A stretch of DNA of 23,643 bases, from IMG/VR virus record IMGVR_UViG_3300013010_000074, positions 1 to 23,643 of that record; one strand, written 5' to 3'. A program made the translations under genes and the position numbers. Positions 11,472 through 19,031 of the stretch are shown piece by piece (the first letter of the stretch is position 1; every line of letters begins with the position of its first letter). The notes beneath the pieces were generated by a model, which did no database searches, was not told where the DNA came from, and was given only the letters and a program-made list of their open reading frames with translations. The stretch comes from a virus.

Positions 11472-11860
11472 AAAGGTATATACAAGAACAAGGTAGCATA
11501 GACTTAGAGAAATACCTAAGAATATGTGAGCAATTGGGTGAAGAACCGGATCCCGCTAGAATGCCGCTCGACTCTTCTGAATTTCCGGAGGAAGTCCAAG
11601 TGGCATTTTTTATGTTCTCACTTTTATCAGATAGCTGGGATGGAGCCTCGGCATCTTACTTAGGAAAGGAGTGGTCACAGTGTCCTCAACTATTTGCATT
11701 ATATGAAGTAGAAGACCCAAGAACTACAATGTATTTTATGAAACTATACGAAAATTTACTAGTAAAATACAGAATGGAAAAACAAGAGGAAAAAAGAAAA
11801 CAAGCAGAGCGCAGGTCTCAGCAAGGCGGTAAATCATATACCCATAATGTACAGGGCTAA
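11435..11860 (+). CDS. tail assembly chaperone T part, made as G-T frameshift fusion
   Basis: The -1 frame adds 141 residues, beginning YQKQVVEIQKLLERYIQEQG, to the first 143 residues of G, giving a predicted 284-residue G-T protein. T has a long helix, an SSEFPEEVQVAFFMFSLLSD segment and a Lys/Arg/Glu/Gln-rich C-terminal helix; in lambda the T domain recruits tube protein to the tape measure-chaperone complex. The first candidate start codon noticed in this frame is a TTG at 11534 with no ribosome binding site, and well over 30 residues upstream of it in the same frame are intact and protein-like, so expression by frameshifting is far more likely than independent initiation. The TAA overlaps the tape measure ATG as TAATG. 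Confidence 0.82.
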   Translation, partial: YQKQVVEIQKLLERYIQEQGSIDLEKYLRICEQLGEEPDPARMPLDSSEFPEEVQVAFFMFSLLSDSWDGASASYLGKEWSQCPQLFALYEVEDPRTTMYFMKLYENLLVKYRMEKQEEKRKQAERRSQQGGKSYTHNVQG

Positions 11861-14800
11861 TGGCAAAAAATCAAGTATTTATCGATATTGTAATCGACGA
11901 CAAGGGCACAACTAAGCGAGTAGCTGTAGATGCTAAAAAGCTGGGGGTAGAACTTGATAAATCTGCTGCTGCCTCCGAAAAAGGCACGAAGAATACTGAT
12001 AAACTATCCAAATCTACGAAAGACTTAGATAGAAATATGCGTGGAACGGCAAAAATGTCGGGAAACCAAACTAAAGAATTTTCCAAAATGCAACAAGGAA
12101 TGGGGGGTCTTGTAGGTGCTTATGCAACTCTAGCTGCTCAAGTATTCGCCGTATCCGCAGCCTTTCAGTTCTTATCCTCCGCAGCAAATCTTAACAATCT
12201 AATAGCAGGCCAGGAAGCTATGGGATCTGTAACAGGTAGAACATATAAAACTATAACGCAAAGTATTATTGCAGCTACTGATGCACAGCTCAAATATGCT
12301 GATGCAGCAAAAGCTGCGGCAATAGGTTCAGCAGCAGGACTAACAACAGGGCAGCTTACTAAACTAGGTACTGTAGCTAAAAACGCCTCCTTCGCCTTAG
12401 GAAGAGACCTTACTGACTCTTTTAATCGACTTATTCGAGGTGTGACAAAAGCAGAGCCAGAACTACTAGATGAATTGGGTATTATTTTACGCTTAGAGCC
12501 TGCTACTGAAAAATACGCACGTTCTATAGGAGTGGCCAGAACAGAGCTTAATGCTTTTCAAAGAACTCAGGCAGTTACAAATGAAGTGCTTGAGCAAGGA
12601 GAGGTAAAGTTTGCAGCAATAGAAGCAATGATGAGTAAAGATGCTGCTGCTTTAGCACAGTTTACAAAATCTTTTGATGAACTAATAAATACATTAAAAA
12701 GAGGATTAATACAAGGTTTAAATCCTGCACTTAAGTTTTTGAGTGAAAATACTCTGGCACTAGTAGCTGTTCTTGGTTTAGTGGCTATACCTATTGTTAA
12801 ATCTATTTTACCTAATATGGATGCTTTTTTAGATAGAACTAAAAAATTGCAGAGGGCACAAAGTATCGCCCATACAAAACGAAAAAGAGAACTTAAAGAA
12901 GAACAAGCAGCAATAAAAAAATCTATGGTGTCTAACAAAGAGCTTCTTGCTAGTCAGCAGCAACAAGCAGCAGCTACAGCTTCTGATCGTGGTTCAAAAG
13001 TAGGAGCAGGCTTAGGGTTTTTAACTGGTGCAGAAAGTGGAATGGGGGGCAGAGGACAACAGGCTTCTAGAAAAATGTTAGATGATGCCAAAGCTCAAAT
13101 GGTAGAATATGGAGAGATACGAAGAGGACAATTACGTCAGTATAGCGCAGAGGAGCTTAATCAAGCTGAGGCAACTTATCAACAAAAAATAGCAAACGCT
13201 AAAATGAGTGAAAAAGAACTACAGGCGCAAAAGAAACTTACAGCTGCTGAATCTGCAAAACTTAACAAAAAGATGGGAGATGGGTACCAGTCATTTGGTA
13301 CTAGAGTCGTAGGGATTGGGCGTTTGATGGCAAAAGGATTAAATGCTGCTTTTGCAGCTGTTGCTATATTTGGTATGCTTAGTTTAGCTTTTGAGCTTAT
13401 AAAGAAACTTATATCTGTTATGAATCCGCTTACGGAAAAACAAAAAGAAGAGGAAGAGCAAGCAAAAAAGCTTACCGCCGTATACAAACAGTTAAACGAA
13501 GAACTTGAAAGAAATGCAAATGTAAGAAGAGATATGTTGGGCACGGGTGCCAGTCTACAGAATAAAGGTCAAAGCATGCAGGGTATAGACATGAAGAACC
13601 TTATAAATAATATAAATTCGCAAGCTATAGCTGAGGATCAGGGTAGCGAATCATTTTTAGCTGCGCAGAAGCAGATAGAGACGACTATTCAAAAAGCGAT
13701 AGACTTAGATTCTAGGTTTGCAGCCCTTAAAGGAGACTATAAAGATGGTATAATACCTGAAGGTGTTGCTACAAACATGAGAAAATTTGCTAGTGATATT
13801 ATAGAGACAGGACAAAATTTAGGAAACTTACCACAGCAAACGGATAAAGCAGTTAAGAGTTTAGAGGCTTTTGGGGCAAAAGGAGTAAGCAATACTCCTA
13901 TAGAGCAAGCAATAAAGGATTTTACAAATGAAATAGCGTCCTATGATAAAGCGCTTACAGATGTAAGCACGGACGTTACGGCGACAAATGAATTAAAACT
14001 TAAGAAAACCGCCAGAGATACAATAGCTAATATAAAAACCCAAATTGCCAACCTTGATACAGAGTTGGCAGGTATACAAGATTTGGGTCGCGGTGAAAGC
14101 CAAACTAGAGCAGGCTTTAAACGTATCGCCGAAATAAAGAGAGAAAGCCTCGCTTTGAGCGTACAATTAAAAGAAGAAGAAGACGCCATAGGTAAAAATG
14201 TTGACGGACAGATAAAGCTTAAACAAAAAGGAATCGACCTTGATGGGAAGCAAACAGATGCTATAACAGAGAGGAAAACGAAAGCACAAGAAATACTTGA
14301 TATTCTAATAGCAGAAGATAAAAGACAAAAAGCTTCTGATGCAATGCGTAGAAGTCAAGATGCAGCTTTTATACAAACAAGAGCAAAAGGGTTAACTATA
14401 GCAAGTAAAATTTATAATTTAGAAGAAGAGCGTAACAAACTTCAAAAACCTGCTGAAAAAGCATTTGATGACCTAAAAGCAGCAGAGGCGTTCTTAGCTA
14501 CAAGTAATGAGGCAGACGTGAAAGCAAAAAAAGCCGCAGTTAAAGTGGCAAGAGAGAGATTCGAGATTGCAGAAGCTACAAGAGACGAAGGTGAACGTTT
14601 ACTAGACGACAAGGAACGTGAGCTAGAGATAGAGCTTAGTCTACTTAAAATAGCTCAAAAGAGAATAGAACTCTTGGACAAACGATCAAGTTTGCAAAGA
14701 CAGCTTTCATATTCTGAAGGAACTTCAGGCGGTAGTTTAGAGTCTAGGAGTAATATAAGAGATATACAAGGACAATTACTAACCAATGCTCAAACTGAGG

Positions 14801-15852
14801 CTCAAGCAAATTTTAATCTAAAAGCCCCAGGCGAAGCCCTTGTACGAGAACAAATGCTAGCAGATGAGAGATTAGCAAACGGGGGTAGGGCGCTAGATAA
14901 GGAGCAAATAGCAAATGTTGAGACTCAGTTACGACTGAGAGACGAAAGCGCCCATGCAGAAAGAATAGCATTAGAGAACGCTACAAACAATCTTAACATA
15001 CACAACGATGTAAATAAGGCTATCCACGATACAAACAAAGCAAAAATAGAAGGACTAGAATATGATGCTAAAGGGGCAGGCTTTTTAGGAGAAGCAAAAA
15101 TACTTAATGAGCTAATGAGAGATGCTAGATTAGCAAACCCTGACTATGTTTTTAACGAAGCAAACTTAAATAACCTTAAAGAACAAGCGGCAAAAATAAA
15201 CGAATTGACAACGCTAGAGAGTCAAAGGTCTGAGCTTGCTTTAAGTATACAAGGAGGAATGGAAACAGCATTTATGTCTATAATTGATGGAAGTAAGAAT
15301 GCTAAACAAGCCTTCGGAGATATGGCTAGATCTATACTTGCTTCTATAGCTCAAATGATAGTTCAAATGCTGGTGCTTAAAATGTTGCAAACTGCGATGC
15401 CCAGTTTATTTGGTAAATCAGGAGGAACTACTACACCAGACGGGGTCCCTATGGGTAGGGGGGAACAATACGCAGGATACGCAAAAAAGGGAGGAATATT
15501 TGGTCCGTCTTACGCAGGTGGAGGTTATGGATTAAAGAAAAATAACTTCTCAAGAGGCGGAATGGCAAGAGGAGCCCAGTCGGGGTATGCAGCAACTCTT
15601 CATGGAAACGAAGCAGTAGTCCCACTTCCTGACAATCGCAGTATTCCTGTAACTTTAAACGGTGCAGGAGGGCAAAACAATAATGTAACAGTAAATGTTG
15701 CTATGGATTCTTCTGGAAATGTTTCTCAGAATTCACAGCAAGATGGAGCACAAGCAGGTAAGTTAGGCAGTATGATAGCTGCTGCAGTACAGCAAGAACT
15801 CCAGTTCCAGAAACGATCAGGCGGTATACTTAATCCGTACGGAGTATCATAA
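11860..15852 (+). CDS. tail tape measure protein
   Basis: At 1330 residues this is the longest complete gene. It sets tail length: at about 0.15 nm per residue it predicts a tail near 200 nm. Long stretches are Lys/Glu/Ala/Gln-rich helix or coiled coil (for example 330-480 and 520-1150). Hydrophobic segments at about 83-107, 299-317, 494-520 and 1155-1185 could enter the host membrane during DNA injection. The C-terminus is typical of the family: glycine-rich GGGYGLKKNNFSRGGMARGA near 1217-1236, then HGNEAVVPLPDNRSIPV near 1248. No peptidoglycan hydrolase motif is evident. It is translationally coupled to the chaperone region upstream and to the minor tail gene downstream (TAATG at both ends). 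Confidence 0.95.
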   Translation: MAKNQVFIDIVIDDKGTTKRVAVDAKKLGVELDKSAAASEKGTKNTDKLSKSTKDLDRNMRGTAKMSGNQTKEFSKMQQGMGGLVGAYATLAAQVFAVSAAFQFLSSAANLNNLIAGQEAMGSVTGRTYKTITQSIIAATDAQLKYADAAKAAAIGSAAGLTTGQLTKLGTVAKNASFALGRDLTDSFNRLIRGVTKAEPELLDELGIILRLEPATEKYARSIGVARTELNAFQRTQAVTNEVLEQGEVKFAAIEAMMSKDAAALAQFTKSFDELINTLKRGLIQGLNPALKFLSENTLALVAVLGLVAIPIVKSILPNMDAFLDRTKKLQRAQSIAHTKRKRELKEEQAAIKKSMVSNKELLASQQQQAAATASDRGSKVGAGLGFLTGAESGMGGRGQQASRKMLDDAKAQMVEYGEIRRGQLRQYSAEELNQAEATYQQKIANAKMSEKELQAQKKLTAAESAKLNKKMGDGYQSFGTRVVGIGRLMAKGLNAAFAAVAIFGMLSLAFELIKKLISVMNPLTEKQKEEEEQAKKLTAVYKQLNEELERNANVRRDMLGTGASLQNKGQSMQGIDMKNLINNINSQAIAEDQGSESFLAAQKQIETTIQKAIDLDSRFAALKGDYKDGIIPEGVATNMRKFASDIIETGQNLGNLPQQTDKAVKSLEAFGAKGVSNTPIEQAIKDFTNEIASYDKALTDVSTDVTATNELKLKKTARDTIANIKTQIANLDTELAGIQDLGRGESQTRAGFKRIAEIKRESLALSVQLKEEEDAIGKNVDGQIKLKQKGIDLDGKQTDAITERKTKAQEILDILIAEDKRQKASDAMRRSQDAAFIQTRAKGLTIASKIYNLEEERNKLQKPAEKAFDDLKAAEAFLATSNEADVKAKKAAVKVARERFEIAEATRDEGERLLDDKERELEIELSLLKIAQKRIELLDKRSSLQRQLSYSEGTSGGSLESRSNIRDIQGQLLTNAQTEAQANFNLKAPGEALVREQMLADERLANGGRALDKEQIANVETQLRLRDESAHAERIALENATNNLNIHNDVNKAIHDTNKAKIEGLEYDAKGAGFLGEAKILNELMRDARLANPDYVFNEANLNNLKEQAAKINELTTLESQRSELALSIQGGMETAFMSIIDGSKNAKQAFGDMARSILASIAQMIVQMLVLKMLQTAMPSLFGKSGGTTTPDGVPMGRGEQYAGYAKKGGIFGPSYAGGGYGLKKNNFSRGGMARGAQSGYAATLHGNEAVVPLPDNRSIPVTLNGAGGQNNNVTVNVAMDSSGNVSQNSQQDGAQAGKLGSMIAAAVQQELQFQKRSGGILNPYGVS

Positions 15853-16448
15853 TGGCTATAGGATTTACAGCAACAAATGTATCTACACAGGTTGTACCCG
15901 ATAGAACTCTTTCTGGAAGTAGTACGGCTAATGTTCGTACTGCTACATTTGGAGACGGGTATGAGCAAAGAGCCTCAATAGGTATCAACAACGTAGGTAG
16001 AGATTATAGTATAAGTTTTGCTAATCGATCTAAGACCGAAGTTGATGATATTGTTGCGTTTTTTGAGTCAAAAAATGGAGTAACTGCTTTTAACTTCACT
16101 ATACCAGATACTAATTCTACCTCAGTAACTACAGGGGCTACCACCGGAGGAAATACTTCTAGTTCTACTACTATTACTTTGAGTGCGGCTAATCTAGATA
16201 TAAGTCTGGATTCAGTAGTTACTCATGTAGGAGGAAGTCAGATAAGCGGCACAGTTACAGTTACAGCAATATCAGGAACTACGATAACCTTAAGCACTGC
16301 ACAAAGTATTGATAATAATACTACTTTAACTTTTACTAATCAGAATGAAAGAACTATAAAAGTTGTATGCGAAGCATGGAATGTGGTATACGGAAGTAAA
16401 AACTTTTATTCTATAGACACTAACTTCAGAAGAGTTTATGAACCATGA
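15852..16448 (+). CDS. minor tail protein M-like with inserted beta domain
   Basis: The 198-residue protein has the lambda gpM-family N-terminal half: TFGDGYEQRASIGINNVGRD (32-51), ISFANRSKTEVDDIVAFFES (54-73) and NGVTAFNFTIPD (75-86). The family C-terminal part, ERTIKVVCEAWNVVYGSKNF and FRRVYEP, resumes only after an insertion of about 75 residues (88-163) made of Thr/Ser/Val-rich repeats such as SSTTITLSAANLDISL and SGTTITLSTAQSI. gpM-type proteins form part of the tail-tip complex beneath the tape measure. The insertion probably folds as a small beta module. The stop overlaps the next start (ATGA). Confidence 0.85.
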   Translation: MAIGFTATNVSTQVVPDRTLSGSSTANVRTATFGDGYEQRASIGINNVGRDYSISFANRSKTEVDDIVAFFESKNGVTAFNFTIPDTNSTSVTTGATTGGNTSSSTTITLSAANLDISLDSVVTHVGGSQISGTVTVTAISGTTITLSTAQSIDNNTTLTFTNQNERTIKVVCEAWNVVYGSKNFYSIDTNFRRVYEP

Positions 16449-17635
16449 GTAACGAATTAGCAACCGACCAGCTAAAACAAGAAATAGATAGCGGTCTTTT
16501 AGAATTTTTTGAGCTTACCATAGGAGCAGGTAGTAATAATACCCTGTACTTTCATGATGGGAAAAAAGAAAACTTAGATGATGTTACTTTTGACGGCAAT
16601 ACCTATGTAGCTTTACCAATTATGATGGAGGGGATGGAATTAAAAGCGGATGGAGCAATGAGCCGACCTACTCTTACAATAGCAAATGTAGAGTCAATTT
16701 TAAAGTCCGGGTCTAAGTTCAAAACTCAAATGGAAGACGGTACTTGGGGAGCCACAGTAAATAGTGAGCCTCTGGTAGCAACCGATTTTAAATTAGACCA
16801 TTTAGTCGGAGCAACTATCGTAAAAAGAAAAACCTTAGAAAAGTATTTAAGCAGTAGTCCTATAATAGAGTTTGAAAAAGACGAATATATTATTGATCGA
16901 ATTAGTGAAAAGACTAATACTTTTGTAACTTTAGAGCTTGCCTCTCCTTTTGACTTAGGAGGAATAAGAGTCCCAAATAGAGTTGTAATAGGAAAATACT
17001 GTCCCTGGGTATATCAAGGTGCCCGTCCAGATGTTGCTGAAGCAGACAGAGTAGGCGCATGTAACTGGAAAAAAGAGAATCAAAAGCTAAACGGCAGTTC
17101 AAGAGTAAGTGTGTTTGTGTCACAAAATGACGAGCCTATGTTTCTTAAAAGTGCGGTAGAAGGGCTTGGTACAGGAGTGTACCATACTAGTAAACAAACT
17201 TCTCATGATTTAGATGATTTTGTTAAAACTGGAGATTTATATTATCAGTCACGCGACGATAGCAATACAGCTGCTTTAACAAGTACAGCGCTGTGGAAAG
17301 TAGTTATAGTATATACAGAGTGGTCAAGTGACTCAGGAAGTGCAAATTATACTATAGATATTGACCAAAGAAAAAACTCTTATGTGTACCATGCAAATAC
17401 TGTTTGGAAATGTGTAATTGCACATACTAAAAATAGTAACTTTGAGCCCGCTTTAGACTCTCGACATTGGGTACGCGCAGATCTTTGTGGTAAGTTACTA
17501 GCTTCTTGTAAGCAACGATACCAAGCAAAGGGCATAAATAATGCTTCAGGAAGAAACTTTATAGCATCAGACAAAGCAAATACACAGGCAATTTTACCTT
17601 TTGGAGGCTTCCCAGGAAGTAGAAAGTTTAGATAG
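16445..17635 (+). CDS. minor tail protein L-like, Fe-S type, with inserted binding-like domain
   Basis: This 396-residue protein is a lambda gpL homologue, a tail-tip protein that binds a [4Fe-4S] cluster through four cysteines. The N-terminal beta domain (LEFFELTIGAG, YVALPIMMEGMEL, RPTLTIANVES) and VTLELASPFDLGGIRVPNR at 161-179 are characteristic. Candidate cluster ligands are C186 (GKYCPWVY), C206 (GACNWKK), C348 (LCGK) and C355 (ASCKQR), ending in LPFGGFPGSRKF. About 140 residues lie between the second and third cysteine, much more than usual. They include YVYHANTVWKCVIAHTK and EPALDSRHWVRAD (about 313-346), which looks like a carbohydrate-binding (CBM5/12-like) module. C323 belongs to this insert and is not expected to bind the cluster. 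Confidence 0.88.
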   Translation: MSNELATDQLKQEIDSGLLEFFELTIGAGSNNTLYFHDGKKENLDDVTFDGNTYVALPIMMEGMELKADGAMSRPTLTIANVESILKSGSKFKTQMEDGTWGATVNSEPLVATDFKLDHLVGATIVKRKTLEKYLSSSPIIEFEKDEYIIDRISEKTNTFVTLELASPFDLGGIRVPNRVVIGKYCPWVYQGARPDVAEADRVGACNWKKENQKLNGSSRVSVFVSQNDEPMFLKSAVEGLGTGVYHTSKQTSHDLDDFVKTGDLYYQSRDDSNTAALTSTALWKVVIVYTEWSSDSGSANYTIDIDQRKNSYVYHANTVWKCVIAHTKNSNFEPALDSRHWVRADLCGKLLASCKQRYQAKGINNASGRNFIASDKANTQAILPFGGFPGSRKFR

Positions 17636-18333
17636 TGAAATTTTTAGAAGATATACGAGAACATTTTGAAAAGGAATATCCACGCGAAGGCTGTGGTATT
17701 ATAACAGTTAAAAAGGGAAAGAAAAGGTGGATACCTTGTAACAATATAGCAGAAGGCGACGAGCATTTTATAATTGATGTTCAGCAGTATTTAAAAGCTC
17801 TAAGAACAAGTGATATTATAGGAATAGTGCATAGTCATCCAGATGGCACTAGCGAAGCGAGCGAAATGGATATTAATAACTGTAATACTTTAGGAAAAGA
17901 TTATTACATTTTTAGCTACCCAGAAATGGATTTAAATATAATACACCCTGAAGTTTCTACTATGGATCTATATGGCAGAGAGTACGAATTTGGTGTTACT
18001 GATTGTTTTGAAGCAATGAGAGATTATTTAATGCAGCAAGGTACAGAGATACCTACTCGTGCCTTATTTAAAGATGACTGGCTTGATAAAGGATATGATT
18101 ATTTTTCGGACGAAACTATTGAATACTGGAACCATTATCCCGTCAGCTTAAATGATATACAAGAAAACGATGTTTTAGTTTTCTCAGTATTGTCGGATAA
18201 AAACAACCATTGTGGAGTTTATATTGGAAATGATATATTTTATCATCATGCAGACAATAGACTCTCGTGTAGAGAAAACTTATACCCTTTGTGGCACAAA
18301 TACTTAAGAGGAGCTTACAGACATGCAGCGTAA
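17635..18333 (+). CDS. tail tip peptidase K-like (JAMM + NlpC/P60)
   Basis: The 232-residue protein is organised like lambda gpK. The N-terminal JAB/MPN+ domain shows YPREGCG with E18 and the metal motif HSHPDGTSEASEMD at 66-79 (H66, H68, D79 with the exact H-x-H-x10-D spacing). The C-terminal NlpC/P60 domain shows VTDCFEAMRDYL with catalytic C124 and NNHCGVYIGND with H192. In related phages such proteins take part in tail-tip assembly or cleave cell-wall peptides at infection. The start is GTG, overlapping the L stop as TAGTG; there is only a weak purine stretch upstream, so coupling is likely. All key residues are present in both domains. Confidence 0.92.
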   Translation: MKFLEDIREHFEKEYPREGCGIITVKKGKKRWIPCNNIAEGDEHFIIDVQQYLKALRTSDIIGIVHSHPDGTSEASEMDINNCNTLGKDYYIFSYPEMDLNIIHPEVSTMDLYGREYEFGVTDCFEAMRDYLMQQGTEIPTRALFKDDWLDKGYDYFSDETIEYWNHYPVSLNDIQENDVLVFSVLSDKNNHCGVYIGNDIFYHHADNRLSCRENLYPLWHKYLRGAYRHAA

Positions 18334-19018
18334 TATATACTTAGAAGGCGATTTAGGAAGTAAATTTGGCACTCACATGTCTTTTAACGCACCTACTATT
18401 GCTGATGCTATAAAACTTATAGAAGTAAATAATGATGACTTTCGAGGCTATTTACTTGATGCTCATGAAAAAGGAGTCTCATTTCATATAGATGTTGCAG
18501 GTGAAGAGATAGAATATGATGAAGAACTTTTTCTTCCTCTACACGAAGGAGATGTGACTATTACTCCTGTACCTGCAGGTGCAAAAGGGGGAGGTAAACT
18601 TTTAGCCGCAGTACTGATTGTAGTTCTAATTGCGGCAACTGGAGGTTTTGCTGGGTTAGGGGCTGTTGGGACTACTTCAGCAACTGCTGGCTGGGCAGTA
18701 GCAGCAGGAGGAGGGCTCTCAATGACCGGAGCTCTAGTTTTAGGAGTAACAATGAGCCTAGCAATGTCAGGACTTGCCGAAATGATGGCACCAGACCCTG
18801 CAACTGACGCAGACCAACAAACTAGCTATTTATTTAATGGCAGTGAAAAAAATGTAATAGAAGGAGACCCAGTACCTGTGTTATACGGAAAATTAAGAGT
18901 TCCAGGGCAGCCCGTCAGCTTCGAAATAACTAACTTAGCGCCTTTCTACTCTCAAGCACAGCTAGCACAAATAAGAACTAGTATGTTACAGGCACAAGCA
19001 GAAGAGCTGGGCAGATGA
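18323..19018 (+). CDS. tail assembly protein I-like
   Basis: This 231-residue protein matches lambda gpI. The N-terminal half is a ubiquitin-like beta-grasp region (IYLEGDLGSKFG, APTIADAIKLIEVN, then LPLHEGDVTITPVPAGAKGG at 71-90). Two glycine/alanine-rich hydrophobic segments follow at about 92-112 and 131-150. The C-terminal part contains GDPVPVLYGKLRVPG (181-195), a strongly conserved feature of this family. gpI is needed for tail-tip assembly and is not always found in the finished virion. The ATG lies 11 nt inside the K gene. Confidence 0.88.
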   Translation: MQRNIYLEGDLGSKFGTHMSFNAPTIADAIKLIEVNNDDFRGYLLDAHEKGVSFHIDVAGEEIEYDEELFLPLHEGDVTITPVPAGAKGGGKLLAAVLIVVLIAATGGFAGLGAVGTTSATAGWAVAAGGGLSMTGALVLGVTMSLAMSGLAEMMAPDPATDADQQTSYLFNGSEKNVIEGDPVPVLYGKLRVPGQPVSFEITNLAPFYSQAQLAQIRTSMLQAQAEELGR

Positions 19019-19031
19019 GGAGCATAGGATA

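Noticed and set aside
11534-11860. Independent T gene starting at TTG 11534
   Set aside because: No ribosome binding site precedes it, the same frame is open and protein-like back to 11423, and a complete frameshift signal joins it to G.
12567-12938. Minus-strand ORF of 123 codons inside the tape measure gene
   Set aside because: It lies fully within a well-supported + strand gene, shows Ser/Phe/Ala-rich composition typical of the reverse reading of Lys/Glu-rich coding sequence, and has no family motif. The same applies to the other minus-strand frames such as 13179-13544 and 19226-19582.
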